Source: Streptomyces monomycini (lineage in GTDB: Bacteria; Actinomycetota; Actinomycetes; Streptomycetales; Streptomycetaceae). From it: 64,000 nt of DNA. The notes below the pieces were generated by a model that made no database searches, was not told the DNA's origin, and saw only the letters and a list, made by a program, of their open reading frames with translations. The stretch is taken from the NCBI RefSeq assembly GCF_022271435.1, contig NZ_JAFIQY010000010.1, positions 146,512 to 210,511 of the forward strand, in the 5' to 3' direction. Positions 57,170 to 64,000 of this stretch are shown in pieces. Made by a program: the position numbers and the translations under genes. Each line of letters begins with the position of its first letter. Positions within the stretch are counted from its first letter, which is position 1.

Positions 57170-57823
57170 GTGCACGACACTGACGCCAACGACCGTCATC
57201 CCGCTCACCGCCGCAGGGAATGGTTCGGCCTGGGCCGACGAACAGCAGCAAGGTATCCCGTTGGACCGTCCAAAGGCCGGACCAACAGGGAAGCCTCCGC
57301 CCCAGGGGTGTCGGAGGCAGTCGGGCACCAGGGGATGCCCGAGGAAGAACAGCCCGCCGACACCACCGCTGTGTCGCTCCCGCGTGCCGCCGAAGTTGCC
57401 GCCGTGCATCGTGTCGCCCGCCGTCGTAAGCGCGAAAGAGTGCAGCGCACAGAGCGCGTCGATGTGCGCTACAGCGTCGACGAAAAGGACGAGATCCTCA
57501 CCGAGGCCAAGGCGCTGAACATCGCCGCCGCCCACTACGTCGGCGCCATCGTCATGGCCCACATCCATGGCGAACTCGCCCTGCCCGGACAGCGCACCCC
57601 GCTCGACGACTACATCGACGAGCTCACCGCCCTCCGCCAGCAGGTCGCCAAGATCGGCCACAACGTCAACCAGATCGCAAAAAAGTTCAACTCCGGCGGC
57701 GATCCACACCCTGGGGATACCGCTGGCTTGACCCAGGCGGAGCGCACCCTGGCCGCAACCGCCACCGCAGTCCGCCACATCGCTGCAGCAGCGAACGAGG
57801 CTGTATCTCAGAGGGCGGCCTGA
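57170..57823 (+). CDS. MobC-like relaxosome accessory protein
   Basis: Protein of 217 aa. After an 85-aa variable N-terminus, ERVDVRYSVDEKDEILTEAKALNIAAAHYVGAIVMAHIHGEL forms a ribbon-helix-helix DNA-binding unit. The MobC signature LTALRQQVAKIGHNVNQIAKKFNSGGD follows. MobC binds near oriT and helps the relaxase. The start is GTG 57170; ATG 57335 within the variable part is possible. The stop overlaps the relaxase ATG by one base. Confidence 0.88.
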   Translation: MHDTDANDRHPAHRRREWFGLGRRTAARYPVGPSKGRTNREASAPGVSEAVGHQGMPEEEQPADTTAVSLPRAAEVAAVHRVARRRKRERVQRTERVDVRYSVDEKDEILTEAKALNIAAAHYVGAIVMAHIHGELALPGQRTPLDDYIDELTALRQQVAKIGHNVNQIAKKFNSGGDPHPGDTAGLTQAERTLAATATAVRHIAAAANEAVSQRAA

Positions 57824-59508
57824 TGATCGCCAAGATCAGCAGCGGCAAGGACACCGCCGGCCTCATCCGCTACCTCTACGGCCCCGGCCGGGCCAACGAG
57901 CACACCGACCCGCACCTGGTCGCCTCCTGGGACGGCTTCGCCCCCGACCCCGGCCGCACCGACACCGCCACAAGGAAGCTGCTCGTGGAGGACCTCGACC
58001 TGCACGTCAAGCAAGCCCGCCGCCTCGGCCGCGCACCGAAGCAGCACGTGTGGCACTGCTCGATCCGGGCCGCCCCCGACGACCGCCCCCTCAGCGACGC
58101 CGAATGGGCCACGATCGCCCGCCGCGTCGTGGCCGCCACCGGCATCGCCCCCGACGGCGATCCGGGCGGCTGCCGCTGGGCCGCCGTACGCCACGCCGAC
58201 GACCACATCCACATCGCCGCCACCACCGTCCGAGGCGACCTCCGGCCCGCCCGCCACTGGAACGACTACCTCACCGCGGACAGAGAACTCGCCTCAATCG
58301 AGAAGGAGTACGGGCTCCACCAGGTCGTACGCGGCGACCGCACCGCCGCCAAGCGCCCCACCCGCGCCGAAAAAGAGAAGGCCCGCCGCGTCGGCCACGA
58401 GGTCACCGCCCGCGAGCGCCTGCGCACCATCGCCCGCACCGCGGTATCGGTCGCCACCAGCCCCGAGGAGTTCCTTACCATCCTCACGGCCACCGACAAC
58501 GTGCTGGTCGAGGCCCAGCGCTTTCCCTCCGGTGATCTCCGCGGCTACAAGCTCGCCCTCGAAGGCGACACCAACGCCGCTGGCGAGCCGATCTGGTACT
58601 CCGGCTCCAAGCTCGCCCCCGACCTGTCCCTGCCCAAGATCCAACAGCGCCTCGAAACCGCCGGACCCCAACCCGACACAGGCCGGGGCCAGCCCAGCCC
58701 GTGGCACCAGGCCATCACCGCCACCGAGCGCATCCCCCAGCTCCTCGACCAAGCCGACGCCGAAGCCGCCCAAGCCCACCTGGCCGCCTTCGGCGAAACC
58801 CTCGACGCCCTCCCCCTCCTCGCACCCCAGAACCTGCAACCCCAGCTCCGCCAAACAGCCTCCGCATTCGAGCGCGCCACCCGATCCCGCACCCAGGCCG
58901 AACACCATCACGCGCGCGCCCTGCGCGGCGCCGTCCGCGCCATGCTCCGCGAACCCGCCCCCAAGGACGGCGCCGCCCTGGCCATGCTCCTCGACGCCGC
59001 ACTCCTCGTCGCCCTCGCCGCCACCCGCTGGCACCAGCTCCGCCACCACGACCAGCAGGCCACCGCGGCCCGGCAGACCCACCTCCGCCTCCAGACCGTC
59101 TACGACCAGGCCGCCGCAGCCCCACTGGCAGCCCTCGCCCACCGCACACCCGCCGTCCCCACGATCGAACGGTTCACCGCCCTGGTCCGCGAGACGGTTC
59201 CCGCCCACGCCCAGCAGATCCTCGACGACCGTGCCTGGGACGCCCTTGCCACCGCCCTCGCCGACGCCGCGGCAACCGGACACCAGCCCGCCTCGCTCCT
59301 CCAGCAGGCTGCCGACCAGCGCACCCTCAGCGATGCCCGCTCACCGGCTAGCACCCTCACCTGGCGCATCCACCGCCTCACCCAGCATCCAGGCACCACC
59401 GCTCGAACCCACGCAACCACCGACACAAGACCGTCCGACCGTGCTCGGACAAGGCCGTTTACTGCGCACCGACCGACGACGAGCGAGGCACAAAGACGGC
59501 GTCGCTAA
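57823..59508 (+). CDS. Relaxase/mobilization nuclease
   Basis: Protein of 561 aa. MIAKISSGKDTAGLIRYLYGPGR is the N-terminal signature of actinobacterial MobA-type relaxases. The metal-binding three-His motif is in AVRHADDHIHIAATTVRGDLRPARHWNDYLTADREL. The catalytic Tyr is likely in the first 20 residues (Y18). The C-terminal 300 residues are long helices. It would nick oriT and lead single-stranded DNA into a helper conjugation system. It is translationally coupled to mobC. Confidence 0.93.
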   Translation: MIAKISSGKDTAGLIRYLYGPGRANEHTDPHLVASWDGFAPDPGRTDTATRKLLVEDLDLHVKQARRLGRAPKQHVWHCSIRAAPDDRPLSDAEWATIARRVVAATGIAPDGDPGGCRWAAVRHADDHIHIAATTVRGDLRPARHWNDYLTADRELASIEKEYGLHQVVRGDRTAAKRPTRAEKEKARRVGHEVTARERLRTIARTAVSVATSPEEFLTILTATDNVLVEAQRFPSGDLRGYKLALEGDTNAAGEPIWYSGSKLAPDLSLPKIQQRLETAGPQPDTGRGQPSPWHQAITATERIPQLLDQADAEAAQAHLAAFGETLDALPLLAPQNLQPQLRQTASAFERATRSRTQAEHHHARALRGAVRAMLREPAPKDGAALAMLLDAALLVALAATRWHQLRHHDQQATAARQTHLRLQTVYDQAAAAPLAALAHRTPAVPTIERFTALVRETVPAHAQQILDDRAWDALATALADAAATGHQPASLLQQAADQRTLSDARSPASTLTWRIHRLTQHPGTTARTHATTDTRPSDRARTRPFTAHRPTTSEAQRRRR

Positions 59509-59511
59509 TGG

Positions 59512-60321
59512 CTACGGCGAGGTCGCTGATTTTGTGACCAGACCAAGCTGGGAAGCCTCCAGGTCGCAGAATTCGGCGAGCAGTCGCTGAGGACCCAGAT
59601 GCAGCAGGGGTGTGAGTGCGCTGACCTCGTGGCCAGCCACCCACACCCCTGTCCGTGGATAGCGGAACGGAATGACGGTGATGCCGCAGGCGTCGAACAG
59701 ACCGGTCTTCAGGTATCTCATACCGCCTGTGCCGCACAGGTACGTCGTCGCGCCGGTAGCGACAGCGAGATCGGCTAGGCGCTCAGTCCGGCCTGCCCGG
59801 TAAGGCAGACTGCTGCTGTGCAAGATCCGTCCGGACCAACCGAGGAACTCCAGGAGAGTCCGGGTGGAGGCTTCGGCGACGGGGGCAGTCCTGCCGCCGA
59901 TGGCGATCAGGTCGAGGGCGGGATCGAGAGCTGGTTTCAGGGTCGGCCAGTGCGGGCTGGCTCCGTAGCAGTGTTGGAGGGTTCGCCGGATGCGGCGGCG
60001 GGCTCGGACCGGGTCGACGATCTCCGCGTCGCGGATGGCGGTCGACCGGCCATTGGGGAGGTGAGTGGGCACGGTGAGCCACTGCCGCCGCGCCGGATCG
60101 TTCAGGGCCGCCAGGCGGGCCCGGTGCTGGTAGTCGCGGCGGGCGAACTGTACGTCGTCGAGGACGATCCAGTAGTCGGCGGCGAACAGCTTGGCGAGGG
60201 TGGTCAGCCGAGGGAAGAAGTTGGGCTGGTGGATCGCGCACCGCCCGCCTGGCGGCGGCAGGTCAGGAGGCGAGGAGACGGCTGTCGAATCCGTCCTTGA
60301 TGAGTGACCGGTAGGCAGCAT
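59512..60321 (-). CDS. WbqC-family protein
   Basis: Protein of 269 aa. The WbqC signatures are present: CAIHQPNFFPRLTTLAKLFAADYWIVLDDVQFARRDYQHRARL, then WLTVPTH, TLLEFLGWSG, LAVATGATTYLCGTGGMRYL and a terminal LLHLGPQRLLAEF. The family is linked to aminosugar or glycolipid biosynthesis gene clusters and may act in amidotransfer; the chemistry is unsettled. The first 25 residues overlap the YdcF-like gene by 59 bp in another frame. It is convergent with the relaxase gene with only 3 bp between stop codons. Confidence 0.87.
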   Translation of the reverse strand: MLPTGHSSRTDSTAVSSPPDLPPPGGRCAIHQPNFFPRLTTLAKLFAADYWIVLDDVQFARRDYQHRARLAALNDPARRQWLTVPTHLPNGRSTAIRDAEIVDPVRARRRIRRTLQHCYGASPHWPTLKPALDPALDLIAIGGRTAPVAEASTRTLLEFLGWSGRILHSSSLPYRAGRTERLADLAVATGATTYLCGTGGMRYLKTGLFDACGITVIPFRYPRTGVWVAGHEVSALTPLLHLGPQRLLAEFCDLEASQLGLVTKSATSP

Positions 60322-60931
60322 GTACGTCCTCCGGGACGTCTTGCTCGATGGCGAAACCGAGGTTGGGGTATTCGATCACCCGCTGCATGTCGCCGACGAG
60401 CATGTCGGTGACGAATGCCTCGTCGCCGATCGCCTTGAGGTAGTCGTCGAACTCCAGCGGTTCGGACGCGCACACCACCTCCACCTCGGGCCAGACCTGG
60501 CGGCAGGTGGCGTAAGCGCGTCGTTCCATGTACGGCATGGCGGTCAGCAGCACCGACTTCGGGGTGACGCCGGCGGCGGCCAGCACCTCGCGGGAAAAGG
60601 CGATGTTCTGGCCGGTGTTGCCGGCGTTCGGCTCGATCAGGACCGAGGCGTCGGGGACACCGAGTCCCAACGCGTGCTCGCGGAAGTGGACGGCCTCGCC
60701 GCGCGGAAAGCGGGCGGCGGTGTTGGGGCTGTTGCCGCCGGTGAAGATCAGAGTGGGGAAGAGGCCGGCGTGGTAGAGCTCGGCGGTGAAGGCGGCGACG
60801 CGCAGGTCGTGGCTGCCCAGGCCGATGGCCACGTCGCAGGGCCTGAGCTGGTGGTGCATCTGGTGGTAGTCCCAGATCAGTTTCGCGTTGTGCCACTGGT
60901 CTTCGGTGATGGTCCGCTGCTTGTCCGTCAC
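60263..60931 (-). CDS. YdcF/ElyC-like (DUF218) protein
   Basis: Protein of 222 aa without the usual membrane anchor. DVAIGLGSHDLRVAAFTAELYHAGLFPTLIFTGGNSP is the DUF218 Rossmann-like core, with the phosphate-binding GEAVHFREHALGLGVPDASVLIEPNAGNTGQNI and LLTAMPYMERRAY. The bound ligand is unknown; E. coli YdcF binds SAM and ElyC acts on envelope polysaccharide carriers. The gene overlaps WbqC downstream and follows the TPR regulator after 13 bp, so the three form one unit. Confidence 0.87.
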   Translation of the reverse strand: MTDKQRTITEDQWHNAKLIWDYHQMHHQLRPCDVAIGLGSHDLRVAAFTAELYHAGLFPTLIFTGGNSPNTAARFPRGEAVHFREHALGLGVPDASVLIEPNAGNTGQNIAFSREVLAAAGVTPKSVLLTAMPYMERRAYATCRQVWPEVEVVCASEPLEFDDYLKAIGDEAFVTDMLVGDMQRVIEYPNLGFAIEQDVPEDVHAAYRSLIKDGFDSRLLAS

Positions 60932-60944
60932 TCGTTCTCCCTGG

Positions 60945-62045
60945 TCACCGTCGCCGGGGGCGGCCTGCCCCCTCGCTTGTGGTCCGGATGCCCTCGATGC
61001 TGCCCAGTTGGTGGCTCATGCCGTACTGGGCGGCGACCTTCGCGGCGCGGTCGAGGACCTGCAGCCCATCATCCCGGGTGGCCGGGTCGGAGAGCAGGAT
61101 GTGACCGTGGGCGGTGTCCAGACGTACGCGTTGCATCGGTGAGTCGGTGGTGCCGGTGCGGCGGGCGATGTCGATGAAGTACAGGGCTTTGGTGAGGTCG
61201 CCGGCGCCACGGTGGGCGAGGGCGAGCTTCTGGTGGGCCACCGACCAGTCGTCGGGCTCGGCCAGGTCTTCGAAGTCCCGGGTGGCGGCCATCATCACGC
61301 GGGAGGCGTAGTCGTGGTTGCCCTCCTTGCTCAGCGCGGTCCCCACCCATAGCCGCGCGCGGGCCCTGTCGCGACGGGAGAGACGGTCGTCGACGGCCAG
61401 AGACTCATAGTGGCGTGCGGCCGGTTCCAGGCGGCCCGACATCTCGGCGACCACCGCCAGGGACAGGTCGAGCTGTGCGACGCGGCGGGGAATGTCGAGC
61501 TGAATGAACAGCGAGCGGGCGCCCGTATAGGAGTGCTGGGCCGACAGCGGTCCCACCACGGCGCCCTGGTCCCGGTTCACGTCACCGAGCAGGGCGGTGG
61601 AGCGCGCGAAGAGGTACAGACCCTTGTCGTCGAGTTCCGCCGGCCCGAAGCGCTCCAGCCAGCGGCTCAGCAGGTTGTCGGCGAAGGCAAAGCTCTGGCG
61701 GGAGAGAGCGACCACCACCCGGTCCAGGTCGTCGGCCCAGGACTCGTACTCCCAGGCACGCGGACCTGAAGCGGTGACACGGCGCCCCACCCCTTGACCA
61801 GGCCGGCCGGTTTCCGACAGGAGGGTCTCGAAGCGCAGATGGACCGCGGCGTCGGCACGGGCCAGGGCGGTGTCCAAGATGGCTTGGGTGTCCGGGCGGG
61901 GCTCGGTGGCGGACAGGAGCTTGTCCCACTTGGCGACGGTCCGTGCCGCGACGCCGAGGTGTTCGGCCAGGGCCCGCACGCTCATCCGCAGGGCAAGGCG
62001 CAGGGCGTGGGCCTCCAGCCCGGTCCAGTAGTGCACGGTCGCCAC
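60945..62045 (-). CDS. Helix-turn-helix regulator with TPR-like domain
   Basis: Protein of 366 aa. The N-terminus (WTGLEAHALRLALRMSVRALAEHLGVAARTVAKWDK) is an XRE-like helix-turn-helix. The remainder is helical repeats of TPR type (LDLSLAVVAEMSGRLEPAARHYESLAV, VAHQKLALAHRGAGDLTKALYFIDIARR), as in the streptomycete regulators that sense small signals or peptides. GTG 62045 follows AAGGGAG, which decides the start. An 11-bp direct repeat upstream is its likely operator. It heads the group with YdcF and WbqC. Confidence 0.85.
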   Translation of the reverse strand: MATVHYWTGLEAHALRLALRMSVRALAEHLGVAARTVAKWDKLLSATEPRPDTQAILDTALARADAAVHLRFETLLSETGRPGQGVGRRVTASGPRAWEYESWADDLDRVVVALSRQSFAFADNLLSRWLERFGPAELDDKGLYLFARSTALLGDVNRDQGAVVGPLSAQHSYTGARSLFIQLDIPRRVAQLDLSLAVVAEMSGRLEPAARHYESLAVDDRLSRRDRARARLWVGTALSKEGNHDYASRVMMAATRDFEDLAEPDDWSVAHQKLALAHRGAGDLTKALYFIDIARRTGTTDSPMQRVRLDTAHGHILLSDPATRDDGLQVLDRAAKVAAQYGMSHQLGSIEGIRTTSEGAGRPRRR

Positions 62046-62098
62046 GCGTTGCTCCCTTCCGGACAGCATGGAAGCACGCTGCGCGGGTGCGGGGGCAC

Positions 62099-62120
62099 GC
62101 AAGTGCAACGCAAGTACAAC
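62099..62120. promoter_or_regulatory. 11-bp tandem repeat GCAAGTRCAAC
   Basis: Two adjacent copies (62099-62109 and 62110-62120) differ at one base. They lie 54 bp upstream of the TPR regulator, on one face of the helix. Confidence 0.55.
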
Positions 62121-62231
62121 GGTCGGTCATTTCCCACCGGCCAGGCCCGGTCCACCCTCGAAATACCGGCCGGAATTCCGCAGTCCGCCCCGGTGCCTAC
62201 CCACTCCCCAAGCCCTTGGACGGTCACGCGC

Positions 62232-62654
62232 ATGGAACCCCTCACAGAGCAGCGCCCGGTGAGCGGCCCGCTTGTTTACGGCTTCTTGAGGATCGACCGC
62301 AACTCACCTGCCCGTCAGGCAGCTCTGTCGGATGCCCTCGCGGAGTACTGCCGCAGCCACGAGTTGGTACTGGGCGGACTCTTCGTCGAGCGCGGTACGG
62401 GAACGAGCGCACTTACCGCGGCTTTCACCGGCCTGCTGGACGCACTGGCTCTGCCCGATGCCTACGCCGTCGTTCTCCCCGCCGCCTCACACTTGGGCCC
62501 CCGGCCGATAGCGGCCGAACGGAAGCGGCAGATCACCGGATCGACGGGGGCACGGCTGCTGCTGGTCCGGGGTGGCAAGACAGCATTTCGTCGGGTGAAG
62601 CCGTCCAGCGGACGTGGTCCGTGCCCAGGAATCGTTCTGGACGCCGAAACATGA
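62232..62654 (+). CDS. Resolvase-fold-like small protein lacking recombinase parts
   Basis: Protein of 140 aa. VYGFLRIDRNSPARQAALSDALAEYCRSHELVLGGLFVERGTG and ALALPDAYAVVLPAASHLGP resemble the N-terminal catalytic fold of serine recombinases (strand, D-x-x-S, helix, strand). The active-site Ser context is not the canonical Y-x-R-V-S, and the DNA-binding part is absent. Such proteins are common in streptomycetes next to ATPase-type anti-sigma-like proteins; function is unknown. Its stop overlaps the next ATG. Confidence 0.65.
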   Translation: MEPLTEQRPVSGPLVYGFLRIDRNSPARQAALSDALAEYCRSHELVLGGLFVERGTGTSALTAAFTGLLDALALPDAYAVVLPAASHLGPRPIAAERKRQITGSTGARLLLVRGGKTAFRRVKPSSGRGPCPGIVLDAET

Positions 62655-63076
62655 GGCTCCCCATGCCCGATCCCGCGCACAGAACCTTCCCCGCCATCGC
62701 CGAATCCGTCGGTCTGGCCCGCAGCTTTGCCGACCGCACACTGGCCTCCTGGGGCCTGGACGGGCGGGCCGACGACGTTCGCCTGTGCGTCTCCGAGCTG
62801 ACCACCAATGCCATCATCCACGGCACGGTCCCCGCCCATGACTTCACCCTAACCGTGACCGCCGAGGACGACGCCGTCTGCGTCGAGGTCCGTGATCCCA
62901 GCCCACGCCGCATACGACTACGCCACCCCGCCAACGACGACACCACCGGCCGCGGCCTGCACCTGGTCGGCGCTCTCAGCGACGAATGGGGTGTGACCGA
63001 GCACGGCACAGCCGGCAAGACCGTATGGACCCGCTTCAAGACCACCGCCCCAGCCCCCGAGAAGGCGCCATGCTGA
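62651..63076 (+). CDS. HATPase_c protein of the RsbW/anti-sigma type
   Basis: Protein of 141 aa. The GHKL ATP-binding boxes are visible: DVRLCVSELTTNAIIHG (N box), VCVEVRDPSPRRIRL (G1), TTGRGLHLVGALSDEWGV (G2). Proteins of this size act as anti-sigma factors or serine kinases in streptomycetes. It overlaps the resolvase-like gene by ATGA and the following gene by seven bases, so the three form a tight operon. Confidence 0.88.
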   Translation: MRLPMPDPAHRTFPAIAESVGLARSFADRTLASWGLDGRADDVRLCVSELTTNAIIHGTVPAHDFTLTVTAEDDAVCVEVRDPSPRRIRLRHPANDDTTGRGLHLVGALSDEWGVTEHGTAGKTVWTRFKTTAPAPEKAPC

Positions 63077-63555
63077 CCACCTGCACCCCACCGGACGTCG
63101 CCAACGCCCCCGGCCCGGGCCTACTGGCCGCACTGGGCGCCTGGACCTGGCTCGGTCTCGACCCGACCGACGCCCCGCTCGCCCACCTCCTCCTCGCCCA
63201 CCCGCCAGGACGCACCGCCCGCGACACACCAGCAGCCATCGAGGCACGTATGCAACGCATCGCCGCCTCCCTGGGCGGCCTCGCCGCGCCGCAGGAGTAC
63301 GTCCCAGACGTCGGCGCCCGGCTCCTCATGGTCAGCCTCACGACCGTGCTGCTGCGATTCGACGGCACCCGTTACGGCGTACGGCTACCGGTCCGCCCCG
63401 GCTGGACCCAGCACGTCCGCCACCAGGGACAAGCAGTGATCGCCATCGGCCTGACACCACTGCCACGAAGCGCCTGCCTCACCGAAGTCGACACCTACCT
63501 CGCCGACGCCCTCGCCTCCGGCCGCCTTCTGTTCGGCCTCATCCGCCCCGTTTGA
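63070..63555 (+). CDS. Unknown protein in an operon with the HATPase protein
   Basis: Protein of 161 aa, not assigned. DVGARLLMVSLTTVLLRFDGTRYGVRLPVRPGWTQHVRHQGQAVIAIGL suggests a compact beta sheet; the N-terminal part is Ala/Leu-rich helix (GLLAALGAWTWLGLDPTDAPLAHLLLAHPP). No signal peptide is evident. ATG 63070 overlaps the HATPase gene's end, so its product probably works with that protein. Confidence 0.65.
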   Translation: MLTTCTPPDVANAPGPGLLAALGAWTWLGLDPTDAPLAHLLLAHPPGRTARDTPAAIEARMQRIAASLGGLAAPQEYVPDVGARLLMVSLTTVLLRFDGTRYGVRLPVRPGWTQHVRHQGQAVIAIGLTPLPRSACLTEVDTYLADALASGRLLFGLIRPV

Positions 63556-63882
63556 ACATCCCCCCGCAGTCCGGCCCTTCGCGCGCCCGGACTACCTCTG
63601 AGAGGGCGTTCCCTTTGGAGCCGGTGGGTTGTTAAGTGGCTTTTGGGCACCATGCTGGGACGGTCGGTTCCGGGCAATGCGGAAGCTTTGTCAGGTAATG
63701 TCGTTTGTCATGGCTCAGGCCCCCTGGAGAAGCAGCCGTCCTGCGTCAGGCTTGCGGCCGCGCGTCTGCTCTTCCCGCCCTCGACGTCGGGCCGGCCCCC
63801 AGGTGCAGTGCGAGTGCGGCGGCGTGTGGTGGTGGTTTGGCCGGCGTGTCAGCCGGGCGGGCTGGTCGGGTGGGCGGCGGGG
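63556..63882. other. Intergenic region near the right edge
   Basis: About 330 bp. The AT-richer stretch 63610-63710 (TTGTTAAG, TTTGTCAGGTAATGTCG) may be a promoter or the scar of an older insertion; the rest is G/T-rich without a clear gene. Confidence 0.45.
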
Positions 63883-64000
63883 TCAGTCGAGGCGGTGGTG
63901 GTCGAGGACGTGTTGGGCGGTGTGCAGGAGGGTTTGGCTGTGGCGGAAGGCGTGGGCGCGCAGGCGGGCGAGGGCGTCGTCGGGGGTGAGCTGGTGCTTT
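63883..64000 (-). CDS. ANTAR-like domain protein (C-terminal end only)
   Basis: The last 38 residues are readable on the minus strand: LTPDDALARLRAHAFRHSQTLLHTAQHVLDHH, ending in a stop at 63883. The helix pattern with A-F-R-H-S and a terminal hydrophobic helix fits the end of an ANTAR RNA-binding domain. The N-terminal part, often a GAF or PAS sensor, lies outside the window. Confidence 0.55.
   Translation of the reverse strand, partial: KHQLTPDDALARLRAHAFRHSQTLLHTAQHVLDHHRLD

Larger units (their letters stand above)
52367..59508. mobile_element. Integrative mobilizable element (tRNA-Arg-linked); visible core, right end not identified
   Basis: The block holds a tyrosine integrase next to tRNA-Arg, a small XRE protein, an excisionase-like HTH protein, a DUF3631 ATPase (replication-type), an oriT-like inverted repeat, MobC and a relaxase. 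No FtsK/TraB translocase or type IV secretion gene is present, so it is mobilizable rather than self-transmissible. A second copy of the tRNA 3' end was not found in the window; cargo may extend beyond 59508. Confidence 0.7.

Noticed and set aside
52367..59508. pSAM2-type self-transmissible element (AICE)
   Set aside because: No TraB/FtsK translocase or RepSA/RepAM was found; relaxase and MobC point to a mobilizable element.
63705..63989. 94-aa plus-strand frame at the right edge
   Set aside because: Gly/Arg-rich low-complexity tail that is antisense to the ANTAR-like gene end.

Overview
The window is a very GC-rich actinobacterial chromosome segment, almost certainly Streptomyces. Signs of this are the codon bias, GTG/TTG starts, many four-base ATGA/GTGA overlaps, an HrdD-type sigma factor, an XRE-DUF5753/DUF397 pair, a gamma-butyrolactone (AfsA/ArpA-type) locus and an integrated mobilizable element next to a tRNA gene. 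All calls come from reading the sequence; no database search was run.

Layout. 1-8 kb: a GntR regulator (cut at the left edge), a sulfur module (TauE/SafE exporter plus sulfide:quinone oxidoreductase-like flavoprotein), three regulators including a MerR-PP2C fusion, a RibD/DHFR-like reductase and an M20 amidohydrolase. 8.4-12 kb: a four-gene unit with a WXG100-like protein, an unknown small protein, a WxG-containing protein carrying a papain-like Cys/His/Asn triad, and an overlapping exported protein with two chagasin-like repeats; it reads as a type VII-type effector with its inhibitor. 12-23.7 kb: two L,D-transpeptidases (one behind a perfect Crp-type site), a P1-family peptidase, a CoA-transferase, the fruR-fruK-fruA fructose PTS operon and hrdD with a SigR-type promoter. 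24-33.6 kb: housekeeping and regulatory genes (PNPOx-like, questin oxidase-like, MarR, DHA2 drug exporter, TetRs, rhomboid-like protein, XRE/DUF397 pair).

33.6-47.2 kb is the signalling and specialised-metabolism region. It holds two ArpA/ScbR-type receptors, an AfsA-type butyrolactone synthase, an SDR-like epimerase without its YxxxK residues, and two degenerate IS701-like 'domesticated transposase' proteins. Three AT-rich sites of related sequence precede three of these genes. Directly beyond lies a putative peptide natural-product unit: a 53-aa peptide with three GCIS repeats, an adenylate-forming (PaaK-like) enzyme, a GRDP-like protein and an MFS exporter. An array of CCGTACGG palindromes spaced exactly 21 bp apart separates the ligase from the rest of the unit. 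The region is full of in-frame minisatellites.

47-52 kb: a decayed membrane protein, a beta-carbonic anhydrase with a SulP anion transporter, and a pseudogene of an FtsX-type permease. At 52,294 a tRNA-Arg(CCU) gene marks the edge of an integrative mobilizable element: tyrosine integrase, small XRE protein, excisionase-like protein, DUF3631 ATPase, a 15-bp inverted repeat (candidate oriT), MobC and relaxase. Further right come a TPR regulator/YdcF/WbqC group and an overlapping three-gene unit with a histidine-kinase-type ATPase. The right-hand end of the element is not visible; the window ends inside an ANTAR-like gene.
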